Part shown: piece after piece, positions 23,811-34,600 of the stretch | Layout: every line of letters begins with the position of its first letter | Position numbering within the stretch: position 1 is the first letter of the stretch | NCBI GenBank assembly: GCA_918026815.1 | Contig: CAKJVC010000193.1 | Coordinates: 310,001-374,000 of the forward strand | DNA: 64,000 nucleotides | DNA from: Chalara sp. BL73 | Taxonomy: Eukaryota > Ascomycota > Leotiomycetes > Helotiales | Direction: 5' to 3' | Notes under the pieces: model-generated | The model's database searches: none | Told to the model about the DNA's origin: nothing | Seen by the model: the letters and a program-made list of their open reading frames with translations, nothing else | Translations under genes and position numbers: made by a program

Positions 23811-25326
23811 CTAGACAATTAGGGCTTTCATTGCCTCCTCCAGCTTGGTCTGAAAATCACAGAAGATATTAATAGCCTAAAATTCAGTATAGCCCATATT
23901 TAGCAATAAAATGGTGATCTCACCTGACTTAACTTCCTCTCCCCTTCCCCGTTGCCACTCCGTGTGAAGGCAATGCGGTAGGCAGCCTCATCCTGGGCGA
24001 AGCTTAACAGCGGGTATGCCCCAGGTTCCAGCCTTGTACCATCGAAAACAGAGGTTGGAATTTCAGTGGCTGGTGTGGAAGCAAGGAGTTGGAGAAGGCT
24101 GGGGGCGATGGTGATATGGTGCACACCAGCCAGGGCCATGACTTCATCAGTTGACGTCAGGCTTGCTGGGAGGACTTGCGTGGAGACGGCGTTTGCCTTG
24201 TAGTAGTTTTGGAAATCCAGGCAGAGCGCCAAGGCTTGTGCTACAAACGGGTCGACAAAGCTGGTTTCGTAAGTGCCTGATGCTGACCGTGGGCAGGAGA
24301 GGGGTACTCACGAGGGATTGAAGTGGACTTGTAGCTCGTTGACGTACGGCGCAATGTAGTGGCATCCTACCTCCCCAGCGAGCGCGGCCTGTTCGAGGGT
24401 GAACAGCGTCGTTGCCAGAGTCGCTATTGGCGGAGAGCTGGCTTCGAGCGTTCGGCACGCGAGCAGACCTTCCCAGGTGCTGGGGATCTTGATGCAGATT
24501 CGTTTGGTATCGAATGTTTTGTCTAAGGTCTGGAAGATTTTGACGATGCCTTTTTGGTTATGTTAATTGAGGGGAACGGAATCGCTGCTTGACGTGGGGG
24601 AATGACGTCTTTCGGAAGGAAAGAATACGTGTATTTTCATTTTGATGTTCTCAAGTGTGGAGAATATATAGGGAATTGAAGCCTGCTTACGGTGAGAGTT
24701 TGAGATGATTCTGGAGGAGGAGTAGGAGTAGTACGGATTTACTTGGACGTGGACGAGGCCCGTTACGTATTTGGATATTTCGAGTTGGAGGGAGACCATC
24801 TGAGAAATAATTTAGAAAAGCATCTTTGCTGAGAAACGTGAAAAATGCTGAAGTATGACAAATGAGGAGGGTTTATTTAGTATTTCTTGGGATAGCGGGC
24901 TTGGATACTTTAATCCAGGCTTCTAAGTTTGATTCCACAATCGTGGAGAGACAGCAGGAATAAGTATTCAATTGGAATGTACGCTGCTTGGAGGAGTTAC
25001 AGGCTTTGATATAAAAGATCAAATGCAACTTATCATACCGCAATTTCAACGGCAAGCTCAGCGTCCGGGATTTCAGGAGATCTCAGAAGGCTCAATGTCT
25101 CCTTGAGCTTGAGAGCATCTGGAGGAGTCTTTTGGAGCTGGAAGTATGCAATCGCCTATCATAAGGCCGTCAGCCCAGTGCCTAATCTGGACGGTGGGAG
25201 AAGTACTTGATTTGAAGTACAGTCAACAAAAGGGCCCATGGCCTTCGGACATTCCACGTCCATGGTATCGCAGTCCACGATGGTTCTGGTCTGCAGGAGC
25301 TGCAGAAGCGTTTGCGGGGCAGCCAT
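23811..25326 (-). CDS. transaldolase-family protein
   Basis: Six exons give about 319 aa: 25326-25207, 25155-25039, 24799-24691, 24549-24312, 24260-23924 and 23849-23811. All junctions keep frame. The TIM-barrel landmarks of transaldolase are present: an N-terminal DCDTMD, DCTSNQAIA, VNPYYSYS, the Schiff-base lysine in ICIKIPSTWEG (about K136), ATTLFTLEQA, YIAPYVNEL, and TQVLPASLTS. True transaldolase (sedoheptulose-7-phosphate + glyceraldehyde-3-phosphate to erythrose-4-phosphate + fructose-6-phosphate) belongs to the pentose-phosphate pathway. This protein looks like the divergent fungal branch rather than the housekeeping TAL1, so the substrate is not certain. The second intron (24800-25038, 239 nt) and third (24550-24690, 141 nt) are unusually long for this window; an extra small exon there is possible. 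Confidence 0.85.
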
Positions 25327-26279
25327 AGTTGATTACGCCTTCTGGGACACTATAGTTGTTTGTCGTTTTCGAACGAAAGAAAAATCTTTGAGTTATGAGC
25401 CTCAATAGTATCTTGGAGGTCTCAACAATAAAGTACTTCTTCGAAAGGGTCTCAACCTGCGATGCCGGACAACTGCCACGTTGTGGTAGTGGGAATGCGG
25501 GGAGGCTTCCGCTCGGAGTTCTCCCGAACGAATCCACCACTTTTGTCTGCGTATCATAGTACTTGAGTTACATTCCCGCTTTACCTTTTATAGTAACTCA
25601 TCCCTCTTGTAGAGGTTGTGCATACTCAGGCGATGATAAACTTAAGAATGATGTTTACGGAATACCAGATATGGATGCCCAGAAGTCTCGAATTTTAAGG
25701 GCGTCAATCAAGAGAGATGGGTGCCCCCTAAAACCCTCGCTTAAGGTAATCGACCTGATCATCTAGGTTGGGAAGTTTTGCGAATGCTTAGGCAAGATAG
25801 GCATTGGTGGAAACACTTAACATCGCATAACTAAGGCAAAGCTTATTGTTTTCTCCAAGGCCAATGTCTCATTCATGATTGAAAACAGTGCATATGATGC
25901 AGCCTGTCTATACAAGAGTCCATGTCAAATGCATATCAAGCGTTCGGCCTTTTGAGAACTGGTACTTGCAAAACGCAGTTAGTAGCTGGATTAGGTGACT
26001 CGTGGGTGCATGGGGGTGCTTACAGGGTTTTGCGCTATGTCCTGTATGCAGGTCAAGAACTTGCGCTGGTGTGGTGGAGGGTCGCACCAATCGGTTGGTG
26101 TACGTTGGTTCCCAACGGTGAGGTAGATATATATCTCAAACATCTAAGTACCTTTAGGTTCCTCATACCGTCCGCCTCTTCATATACAGGGTTCAAGTTA
26201 CAATTGCACTCTAAAGTATCAATATAAAGTCTCAAAACATCTCAAAGTTTTAACTCAACCCTTCTCAACATTCATAACC
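25327..26279. other. intergenic
   Basis: Upstream region of the transaldolase-family gene and of the pseudogene at 26280. Only short frames without family resemblance are present. Confidence 0.6.
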
Positions 26280-27029
26280 ATGAGTCCACCATCCTACTCC
26301 GCTCTTCCATAAGAAGGCTCCCAAGAGTGCCCCCCATCGCCTCTCCTTTCCACACATGCCCTTCCATCACCACCCCACTAGCGGCGGTTCCCTTCGATAC
26401 GAAACCTCACCTTTAATACTACGCTCCTAACACGTATCCTCTCATCCCTGCTCGTCATCACCTCCATCACATTCTTCGCCACTGACGGTTCCTTGGAATT
26501 CGTCGCCGCCGACATCTTCCTGATGCTCATCCTGATCTTCAAACTAATTAGATTTATTTAATACCTGGGCTCCGATCTCTTCAAAGTCACCATCAAGCTG
26601 CGCAACCAGAAATGGAAGCGCGAGGTTGGCCACCGAGGCCCACCCAAGCTCGTGCGCTACACGGGAACGGTTCTGGCCGGCTCTTTACTGTTTTTGTTGT
26701 TCATTGGGCAGATTTTTGTGACGTGGTATGGGCCTGGAAGATCGCGAGTGTGATGAGCTATTTTGTTGTTGCGTTTCAGGTTTTGAGCGGGCTGCCGGCC
26801 TTGGAGCACAAGTCGGTGATGGTCTCAGTGAAGTCGTCAGTGTGGCCTACCAGCTTCTATATCATCTGGTAAGAGAGTTGCGGTATCACGCTAACTCTCC
26901 AAAAGCCAAGCGAAAGTACCAGTAGATACGAAGGTTCCTGAGATTGTGGATGAGGCCGAGAGAGGATCTGCTGAGAAACAGACGACGGAGTCTGAAGAGC
27001 CTAGAGGCAGCGCTGAAGATCTTGTCTGA
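26280..27029 (+). pseudogene. decayed membrane-protein gene
   Basis: From an ATG at 26280 one frame reads as a plausible fungal protein with a hydrophobic segment (LLVITSITFFATDG, ADIFLMLILIFKLI), a polar block (DLFKVTIKLRNQKWKREVG) and a second membrane segment (LAGSLLFLLFIGQIFVTWY). It is interrupted by TAA at 26310, TAG at 26379 and TAA at 26559. Near 26737 the sensible reading shifts by one base (WKIASVMSYFVVAFQVLSG), and after a probable intron at about 26871-26906 it ends in an acidic tail with stop TGA at 27027-27029. All three stops would be Gln codons (CAA/CAG) before a C-to-T change in CpA context. No family recognised. A functional gene with unusual introns is a less likely alternative. 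Confidence 0.5.
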
Positions 27030-27222
27030 GGAGCCTCCAAGCCCAATTTCCGAACGAGCACACCAACTTAATACCGTTTATTTATGGTTCCTTATAGTGC
27101 CACGGTAACTGGAGCATCGGATGCTGTATATTCTGCTTAAAAATATGTCCTCTACTTGTCGAGGCCTATAGACTAGCAGCGCTTTGGACTAATGATACGC
27201 ATCTTGCTCTCTCGTGTTTACA

Positions 27223-28149
27223 CTACCTCACTCTATCCCACACATCTATACTCGAAAGCGTCGTGCTTACCATGCTTGCAATGCCTACCCACACCGTTCC
27301 TGTCCTCATCCATCCAGTAACATGTCCTGGGATGAAGAGATCAAATAAATCCGTGACCAGCCTCCTCTTCAAAGTCCTCCCCTTCAGTCTAGTCTCCAGC
27401 CTTACTTTCTCGGCTTCTTCTTGTTCATGTTCTTTGCTAGGAGTGCCCAAGGCGGTAGAAATTCCCCTGGAGACGGGATGAGCGCGCAAGAGCCAGAAGA
27501 TTTGCAGCAGCCCGGATACAACAGAGAGAACCAGGGAATAGAACCAGAATTTGTTTGCTTCGAGCATGAAGGTTTCTGCCCAGGATGTGGGGTAGATCCC
27601 CATTGCATCCAGCTTTGAATCGTCAAATTTATTCTCAAACACTCGGCAATGAGGAAGAAGAAGGAGCGGAGGCAGCCACGTACAATAGTTAATGATTCCA
27701 ATCCCATGTATAACCCTAAGAAACTCCACTTCCCTACACCAAACACGATATCTGACCAATCGCCCTTGCTATCAAAACAGTCTTGCGCTTTTTGAAAACA
27801 ATCTAGAAATCTAAAAAAACGGAAATAACGGCGTCCTATTCACAGTTTTTTTGCAATTAGCTTCGTAAAACCTGATGCTATAAAACAAGGAGGCATACCA
27901 AGAGCAAATTGCTTCTTGAGGTGTAGCCAGAACAGAGTGTCTGAGCTTGTGAAAGACCACGCGGCAAGGATCTGGGATAATGATTGCAGAAGCCGTAGGA
28001 CCTTCTCTAGACCACCTGTTGGGTAAAGTGTTAGTCATACTGCCTGCGCGGAGGGTCCTGCTGAAGGATGATCACGTGAGATATAGAGAAAGGACGAATG
28101 CGAGCATACCAGCATCCGTTGTGAAGCGTATAAATTGCTTAGTGCTCAT
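27223..28149 (-). CDS. PEX11-family peroxisomal membrane protein
   Basis: Four exons give about 221 aa: 28149-28110, 28015-27899, 27802-27684 and 27612-27223; introns of 94, 96 and 71 nt keep frame. The start MSTKQFIRFTTDAGGLEKVLRLLQSL is split by the first intron and matches the PEX11 N-terminal amphipathic region. Internal landmarks are GKWSFLGLYMGLESLTILDAMG and ANKFWFYSLVLSVVSG, and a C-terminal hydrophobic segment GTVWVGIASMVSTTLSS. Family role: peroxisome membrane elongation and proliferation. By size and by the LESLTILDAMG motif it resembles the PEX11C-like branch of filamentous fungi more than canonical PEX11, which is inference. It lies tail-to-tail with the pseudogene, about 190 bases apart. 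Confidence 0.85.
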
Positions 28150-28704
28150 CGCCTCCCATTATATGGTAATGTGCAAAGAGAGAGTTTAGGAGGAAACCGT
28201 CTTTTGACAGAATGGTTCTGGTATGGCGTGCTTTTGAGCTGCAACGCTTTCCTATGTCTCAACGTTTATTACGATGTTATTGCCGTGATTGCAAGTGCCA
28301 AAATTCGGGTGATGTGCTTCCCAGACCCGTAGATAAGAACTTAAAAGAAGCAGAAGAAGGGACGGATGAGATTAAGAGGCTTAGGATATTATTGATGAAT
28401 GAGTTCTGAAAATGTTCGCTTGCAAAGGTAGATTACATGCTCGCTTATGTGCAGGCTAGAATAGGGGCTGCTTGGCACCTACTTTGAAAATGAAGACCAA
28501 CAGACAGACGTATTTTCGAAGTTCGAGGGTCAAAGGTTAGAAAATGTCTTATAGTCTTCACTATATGATCATGAGGCTCTTGAAAAAATATGCCACCACA
28601 GCCTATTCAATAATAATATTTTATTCAACGCCGCCATAAAGGAAACCCAATGCGTGAAGCTGATTAATACAGTGATGCATCTCCTATACACGGTCTACAT
28701 CTAT
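28150..28704. other. intergenic
   Basis: Contains the PEX11-family promoter and the 3' flank of the complex I subunit gene. A 65-codon plus-strand frame at 28212-28409 with a Cys-rich start was considered and left out for lack of support. Confidence 0.5.
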
Positions 28705-30376
28705 TTATTGACCAGGCGCAATCAACTTGCCCTGCTGCAAAGCATTGTGATCCCAGCCACCAGCCAACGCAGCACCTCCACTCTTCTCTGCATAATCTTT
28801 CATCCGCGCCTCTAGTTCTGGTCGGAAGTGCCTGATAAGGCCTTGAATAGGCCAAGCGAAAGCCTCGCCGAGAGCTATATTGTGCGTTAGTTATAGTCTA
28901 AGTTATTCAATACACGCGAGAGAACTACTTACCACAAATAGTGTGGCCTTCAACTTGCTTTGTCAGCTCTTGCAACATATCAATCTCACGGACTCTGCCC
29001 TGCCCTTTCTCAAATCTCTTCATGATCTGTTCTGTCCACTTGCTACCCTCTCGGCAAGGTGTGCATTGACCACACGACTCGTGTCTGTAGAAGTGGCTGA
29101 GTCTAGAGATCGCACGGACAACATCTGTACTCTTGTCCATGACAATGACAGCAGCTGTGCCAAGACCTGATTGGCTATCCTTCAATGCGTCGAAGTCCAT
29201 AAGCTGATCGTCACATACACTCTTGGGTAGGATAGGTGTAGATGATCCACCGGGAATGATAGCCTTAAGATTGTCCCATCCTCCACGGACTCCACCGCAA
29301 TGTTTATCAATAAGCTCCCGTAGAGGAATGCTCATTTCTTCCTCTACTGTGCAAGGATTGTTAACATGTCCAGAGATACAGAATAGCTTGGTGCCTTGAT
29401 TACGCTCCCGACCGAAGCTAGCAAACCAAGATCCTCCTCTCCTGCAAATCGTTGGTGCGACCGCGACTGTCTCGACGTTTGCCACTGTCGATGGACACCC
29501 AAAAAGACCAACGGAGGCTGGGAACGGGGGCTTCAGACGCGGCTTTCCTGGCTTGCCTTCAAGAGACTCGATAAGTGACGTTTCTTCTCCGCAAACGTAC
29601 GCTCCCATTCCTCGGTGAAGGAAGACATCGAAATCGTAACCACTATTACAAGCATTCTTTCCAATCAATCCATCTTTGTATGCCTCCTGAATTGCTCTTT
29701 GTAAGACTGTTGCTTCATGGTAAAACTCGCCACGGATGTAGATGTACGCGGCTGTGCAATTCATTGCCCGGCCAGCGACTAGACATCCTTCAATCAGCTT
29801 GTGGGGATCCTTTCGCATAATCTCCCGGTCCTTGCAGGTTCCCGGTTCTCCCTCGTCGGCATTCACCACCAGGTATCTTGGTTTATTGTCCTTGTCCCAG
29901 TCCTTGAAGTTCATAAAAGACTATCCAACATTAGCATCGTACATCAATCTCTAGTAGAGTACGTACCCATTTCATTCCGGACGGAAAACCAGCACCACCA
30001 CGGCCACGCAGACCGGAAGCTTTGATCTCGGAGATAATCTATGTCAATTGTCATCAGTGTGTTGCTTCACCAGGATAGATGTGTCTCGTACCCAGTCATG
30101 GCCCTTGTCTAGAATTTCCTTCGTCTTGTACCAATCACCATATTTCTTCGCGCTGGCAAGGTCCGCACCATGGTGTCCGTAGAGATTCTGGAATATACGA
30201 TCCTGGTCTCTCAAGCCACCATAAACGCGCTTTGGTGGAGGTGCATCCTGAACAGTGGCAAGCCCTCGGCTTTGTTGCGTCGAGCTACATACCCTCGAAA
30301 CGGCACATGTGGTCGCAGGAATGGCTCGAGAGGTGAGTGAGGTTATGGTCTTCGAAGGCGCATGTCGCGAAAGCAT
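28705..30376 (-). CDS. nuo51: NADH:ubiquinone oxidoreductase 51-kDa subunit (complex I flavoprotein 1)
   Basis: Four exons give about 504 aa: 30376-30092, 30038-29967, 29920-28933 and 28874-28705; introns 46-58 nt. The start [20 protein letters not shown] is Ser/Arg-rich without acids, a mitochondrial presequence. The mature part shows [14 protein letters not shown] (FMN/NADH Gly-rich loop, about 106-119), [40 protein letters not shown] and the N3 [4Fe-4S] ligands in [11 protein letters not shown] (about 401-411) with the fourth Cys in HTIC (about 448). It carries FMN and accepts electrons from NADH in the matrix arm. Length fits the fungal family. The gene is divergent from dynactin p27 with about 470 bases between starts. 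Confidence 0.97.
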
Positions 30377-30848
30377 GATGCCGGTGTGGTTGTGCTCAAT
30401 TGAGCTGTTGGAGTTGATTGTAGACAAAAAGTTGTGGAGGGGACGTTGTAGAGGTAATCGACATTGAACTATTGTGATTGGTAGATGAATACACGTCTTG
30501 GCGAGCTTGGCATATTTTTCTACATCACTTCAGCTTGAATTTATCAGCAATGGCAAGCATTTATTTTCCCTTAATGAAGCTTGTGAGCTGGGCTTGTGGC
30601 AAAGTGTGCAAGTCTATGGAGGTGAACAAATTTTCGTAGGCTAATAGCTGTGGGAATTTACGACGGCATTGGCTGATGATCAGGTAGAGACTCTGCCGCA
30701 TTTGTTACTCCAATCCCTTCTTGAGGCAATTAATAAATCGGCCAGTTCAAAGGGTTGCATGCCACTTGCAACTCTCCGACAGCCAGGAAAGGCTGAAGTT
30801 TAGCTTAGGGAGGTTTGTTTCTCAAGGGCACAACACAGGCTATCCGAC
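30377..30848. promoter_or_regulatory. shared upstream region of divergent nuo51 and dynactin p27 genes
   Basis: A 472-base gap between two divergent start codons must hold both promoters and leaders. No specific binding motif was recognised; open frames in it are short. Confidence 0.4.
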
Positions 30849-31465
30849 ATGTCAACCTCTAAGCGCGCATCTACAGTCCCTTCAGCTCCAAAGCCGCCTA
30901 CCTCGTTATCCTCAAGCGTTATTATCGCAGACAACGCCTCCCTCAATGGCGCTTACCCAATCAAGATCGGGTCTAACACTGTGATCCACCCTCGCTCCAG
31001 GCTCTCCTCGGCCTATGCACCCATATCTATAGGCAGTAACTGCATCATTAGTGAAAGAAGCATGGTTGGGTATCAATCTGCTCCTGTCAGCGCGAGGGAA
31101 GGCCTGTTGATTGACGATAGCGTTGTGATAGAGGCTGGGGCAGTAGTAGAGGCTAGGAGTGTGGGAGAAGGGTGCGTTATTGATGTGAATGCGAGGGTTG
31201 GAAAAGGTGCTGTGTTGGGCAAGGTCAGTCGGCGAGTCAAACAAGCAAACGTGATGATACTAATTCGTTTGAACAGCATTGTAAAATCGGAGCAGTATGT
31301 GCGGTTGGAGAAGGAGAAACACTACCTGATTTTACAGTGATATATGGGAATGGACTACGCAGGGTTGACAAAGCGAATGTTGAGGAACTTAAGTTAAGAA
31401 TGGTAGGACGTCAAGTTGAAGTCTTACGGAAGCTCATACCAAGTAATCCAGCGAAATTCCAATAA
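30849..31465 (+). CDS. dynactin subunit 6 (p27), left-handed beta-helix
   Basis: Two exons (30849-31223, 31277-31465) give 187 aa; the 53-nt intron is phase 0. Hexapeptide-repeat pattern is visible (SVIIADNASLNGAYPIKIGS, TVIHPRSRL, VVIEAGAVVEARSVGEGCVI, VGKGAVLG), and the end IYGNGLRRVDKANVEELKLR with LIPSNPAKFQ resembles fungal p27 (DCTN6; Neurospora ro-12). In the family p27 pairs with p25 in the pointed-end complex of dynactin, supporting dynein-dependent nuclear and organelle transport in hyphae. The N-terminal 18 residues are Ser/Pro-rich. Other hexapeptide proteins (gamma carbonic anhydrase) are excluded by the lack of the His ligands and by the C-terminus. Confidence 0.88.
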
Positions 31466-31668
31466 AACAGCTGTTCCGGAAGCAATTCTTCTTTGGCGCT
31501 TGCTAATGGCGCAATGCTGAAATGGCAATTCTCTTTTATGTAATACATTCCCTTTCATGCCCCCATGAACCCAAATGCGCCAACATCTTGACAAAAGAGA
31601 GCAAACCGCGAGCTATGCGATGCAGCAATGCATGATATAATACAACATGTTCCTTCCACCTAGCTCCA

Positions 31669-34600
31669 TTATTGACCACCACCACCACCACCACGAGGTC
31701 TCTTGGCACCATTATTTTGCTGAACTCCCGCTGGCCCTTCCTCGCGCGTTCTCTTCTGTCCCTGAGGACTAGGGCTGAACTGCGACGCTGCCGGATTCAG
31801 GCCACCTCTTGGTTGTCCAGCGCCGCCGCCTCTACCTCGATTATTGATTGCTCCTCCCCGAGCTTGGTAAAGACTGCCACGTCCTCTTTGATTACCACCC
31901 CCTCTCTGAGGAATTGGCAGTGAACTGGTTGGACGGGCACCACTGGCAGTTGAAGGTCCCTATTCTCAAATTAGAAGAAGCATATGAACATCGCGAATAG
32001 GACATACCGAAGGAATAGCGCTGGCAGCTGCAACAGTCGCTCCATTTGCGGCCTCTAGGTTGCTAACAGCTTGTGGTACGGCCTGGGGTATTGTTGACGA
32101 TGGCTCAGGTTTTACCTCTGCTGGCTTTGGAGTCGGCAACGAAGAAGAATTTGACTGGTTGGCGGGAGCTGTAAAGTATGTATTAATAGATGAAATCAAC
32201 GGATATAGGAATAACTCACCTGCGTCTTTAGTCGCAGGAGGTTCAGGTTTCGCAAGTTTTGCTACCTCCCAAACCTCAACAACAGGTTTCTGTGGCGTAT
32301 CACGGGCCGCACTCTCTACCACTATCCACTTTGCCACAGCTGCATTGCGTTGGTTTAGCGACATGTTAGTTTTGAGAGCCATCTTCTTTTCCATCATGGC
32401 AACAGCGTTGTCTTGGGCAACTTGTGCTTTTTGCTGGGCTTCTGAGAGTTTTTCGGCTAAAACCTTTTCTTGCTCTGACTTTATTTTTACAGTCTCAAGG
32501 TCCAGTTTCTTCTTAAGATTGCTGGTGAGGATGCTTTTGGCGGTTGCATTTGTGGACAAGAACTCGCGGCATTGTGCGTCACTCACACTATTCCAATCGA
32601 TACTAGAGGTTAGTGCTGACTTCTGACTCAGACTCGAAGGTGTAGCTGGGGGTACGTCTTCCGCAGCCGTTCGTAGGTTGGTTGATTCCGCAGAGGACAT
32701 ATTAAGTGTCTTCGCCTCCTCGAGCATTATCTGTTTCTCTTGCTCCACCTTCAATTTGTATTCGGCCTCGAGCTCAGCTTTCATTTTCTCTCTAGATTCG
32801 GCGAGCTTTTTATTCAAGGCGGTCTTCATCTTCTCCGACCGGTTCTTTACCGTATTCTCAATCTGCTCATCGATTCGCGCAGCTTTCTCCTCGGCCTCTT
32901 TGGCTTTTGCCTCCGCTACTGCAATGCGGTCCTCCAGGGTTTTGCGCTCCTCAATTGGAACAGCGGTTGTCGAAGTCTCATCAATCTGACCTTCTTCATG
33001 GGTGTTTTCTGTGGGGTTGGCCGCAGTTTCAGGGGGCTTTCGGGACTGTGCTTCTGCGGCTTCAGCAAGCGCAACATCCCTCTCTCTGTTGGACAGCTCG
33101 AGCTGAGTATGGATATCAGCCAGTTGTACTTCTAATGATTGTCTTTCCCGCGTCACTACATCCAATTGCAGCCGTAAATCCACAAGTTGTTGATCAAGGA
33201 CTCCACTAACTTGTGTTTCAGCTTGATCGGGAGGAGCCTGCAAAGCTGCTGGCTGAGAAACGTTCGCCAAGGCCTCATCGCGTTGGGTAGTTAATGTCTC
33301 TACCTGCTGCATAAGGGTTGTGAATTGCTGTTCTGCAGAATTTTTCTCTTGCACAGCCGATTCTAGATCTTGCTGAAGACTGGTAAGCTGCTGCTGAAGG
33401 GTTTCTTTCTCTTGATTGGCAGCATCTCTCTCGGAAGTACGTTCCTGAATTTGCTTGCTATTTTGGCGATTTCGCTCCTTTGCCTGTTCGATGAGCTTCT
33501 GCCGGTTTCCTTGCCAAGTTAGCTTTTCGGCTTCTAAGCCCTGAATTTGATCCTGAAGGGGCTGTTTCTCCTCAAGCAACGCGTCTCTCTCTGCCTTAAG
33601 GGATTCAATTGTTTCCTTTAGCTGTTCCATCTCGACAGGATCTATACGATCATACTTTGATATGATGTCTTGAGTACGCTTCTGCCAACGATCACGATCC
33701 TCCTGTAGAAGTCGCATTTCGCCGTCTGTTGTTTCCTTGACATGTTCCAATTCCCGGATGCGGGTCTCCAATGGTTGGATCTGTACTGTTAGCTCCTCTA
33801 CACGGTTGGTCTTCTCCACCAACTGAGCTTGTGCCTGACTGGCTTCATTCCGAAGGGTGATATTGCTCTCGCGGAACAAATTCAACTCGTTGAGCTTCTC
33901 CATCAGATCCTTCTGTGCGTTCGAAGATCTAGGCCCATCTGCATGAAGACGGCGCTCTTCGTCAAGCTTTTCCCTGGCCTCACGAAGTTGCGTTTGTGTG
34001 TAGTCGAGCTGCTGCTGTAAGCGTTTGCTTTCTTGGAGCTTAAGATCATATTGGACTTCAAGAATCTCCTTCTCCCGCCGAAGATAACTATTAAGTTCTC
34101 TGAGCCCGTCCGCATTTCGGTCCTGAGTCGGCTCTATGGTTGTGGAGATGCCATCTGCAGTGTCAATATTCGAAGCTCGATTCTGTTGCAACTCTAAGAT
34201 CTGAGCTCCTACACGTTCTAATTGTTCATGAAGAAGCTTGTTCTGGGCATTGACACCGTCTCGTCTAGATCGCGACTCGTTTAACTCTTGCTCAAGTTGC
34301 TTGCGACGGTCTTCCCACGAGCTCTCATTCTGGCTCAATGTAACTCGTGCAGATTCGGCTTCAGCTCTAAATATCGCGGTCGCAGTTTTGAGTTGATTGT
34401 ACTCTACTCGAAGAATCTGCAGTGACTTCGCCGCCTCTGCATGCTTGACAAGTTCATTCTCGTAGTCTTGCTGAGCCTTAGTAGCGATTGCAGCCTGCGC
34501 CCGCAAGTCTTGTTGATGGAATTGAGCAGCCGTTGCATGACGCTCACCCTCATCTTTGAATCTCGCAACCTCGGCCTCGAGGATAGCCTTCTCTTCTTCC

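Noticed and set aside
28212..28409. 65-codon plus-strand frame with CYCRDCKC-like start
   Set aside because: Short, non-homologous as far as I can tell, and in the promoter area of another gene. Could be real but is not supported.
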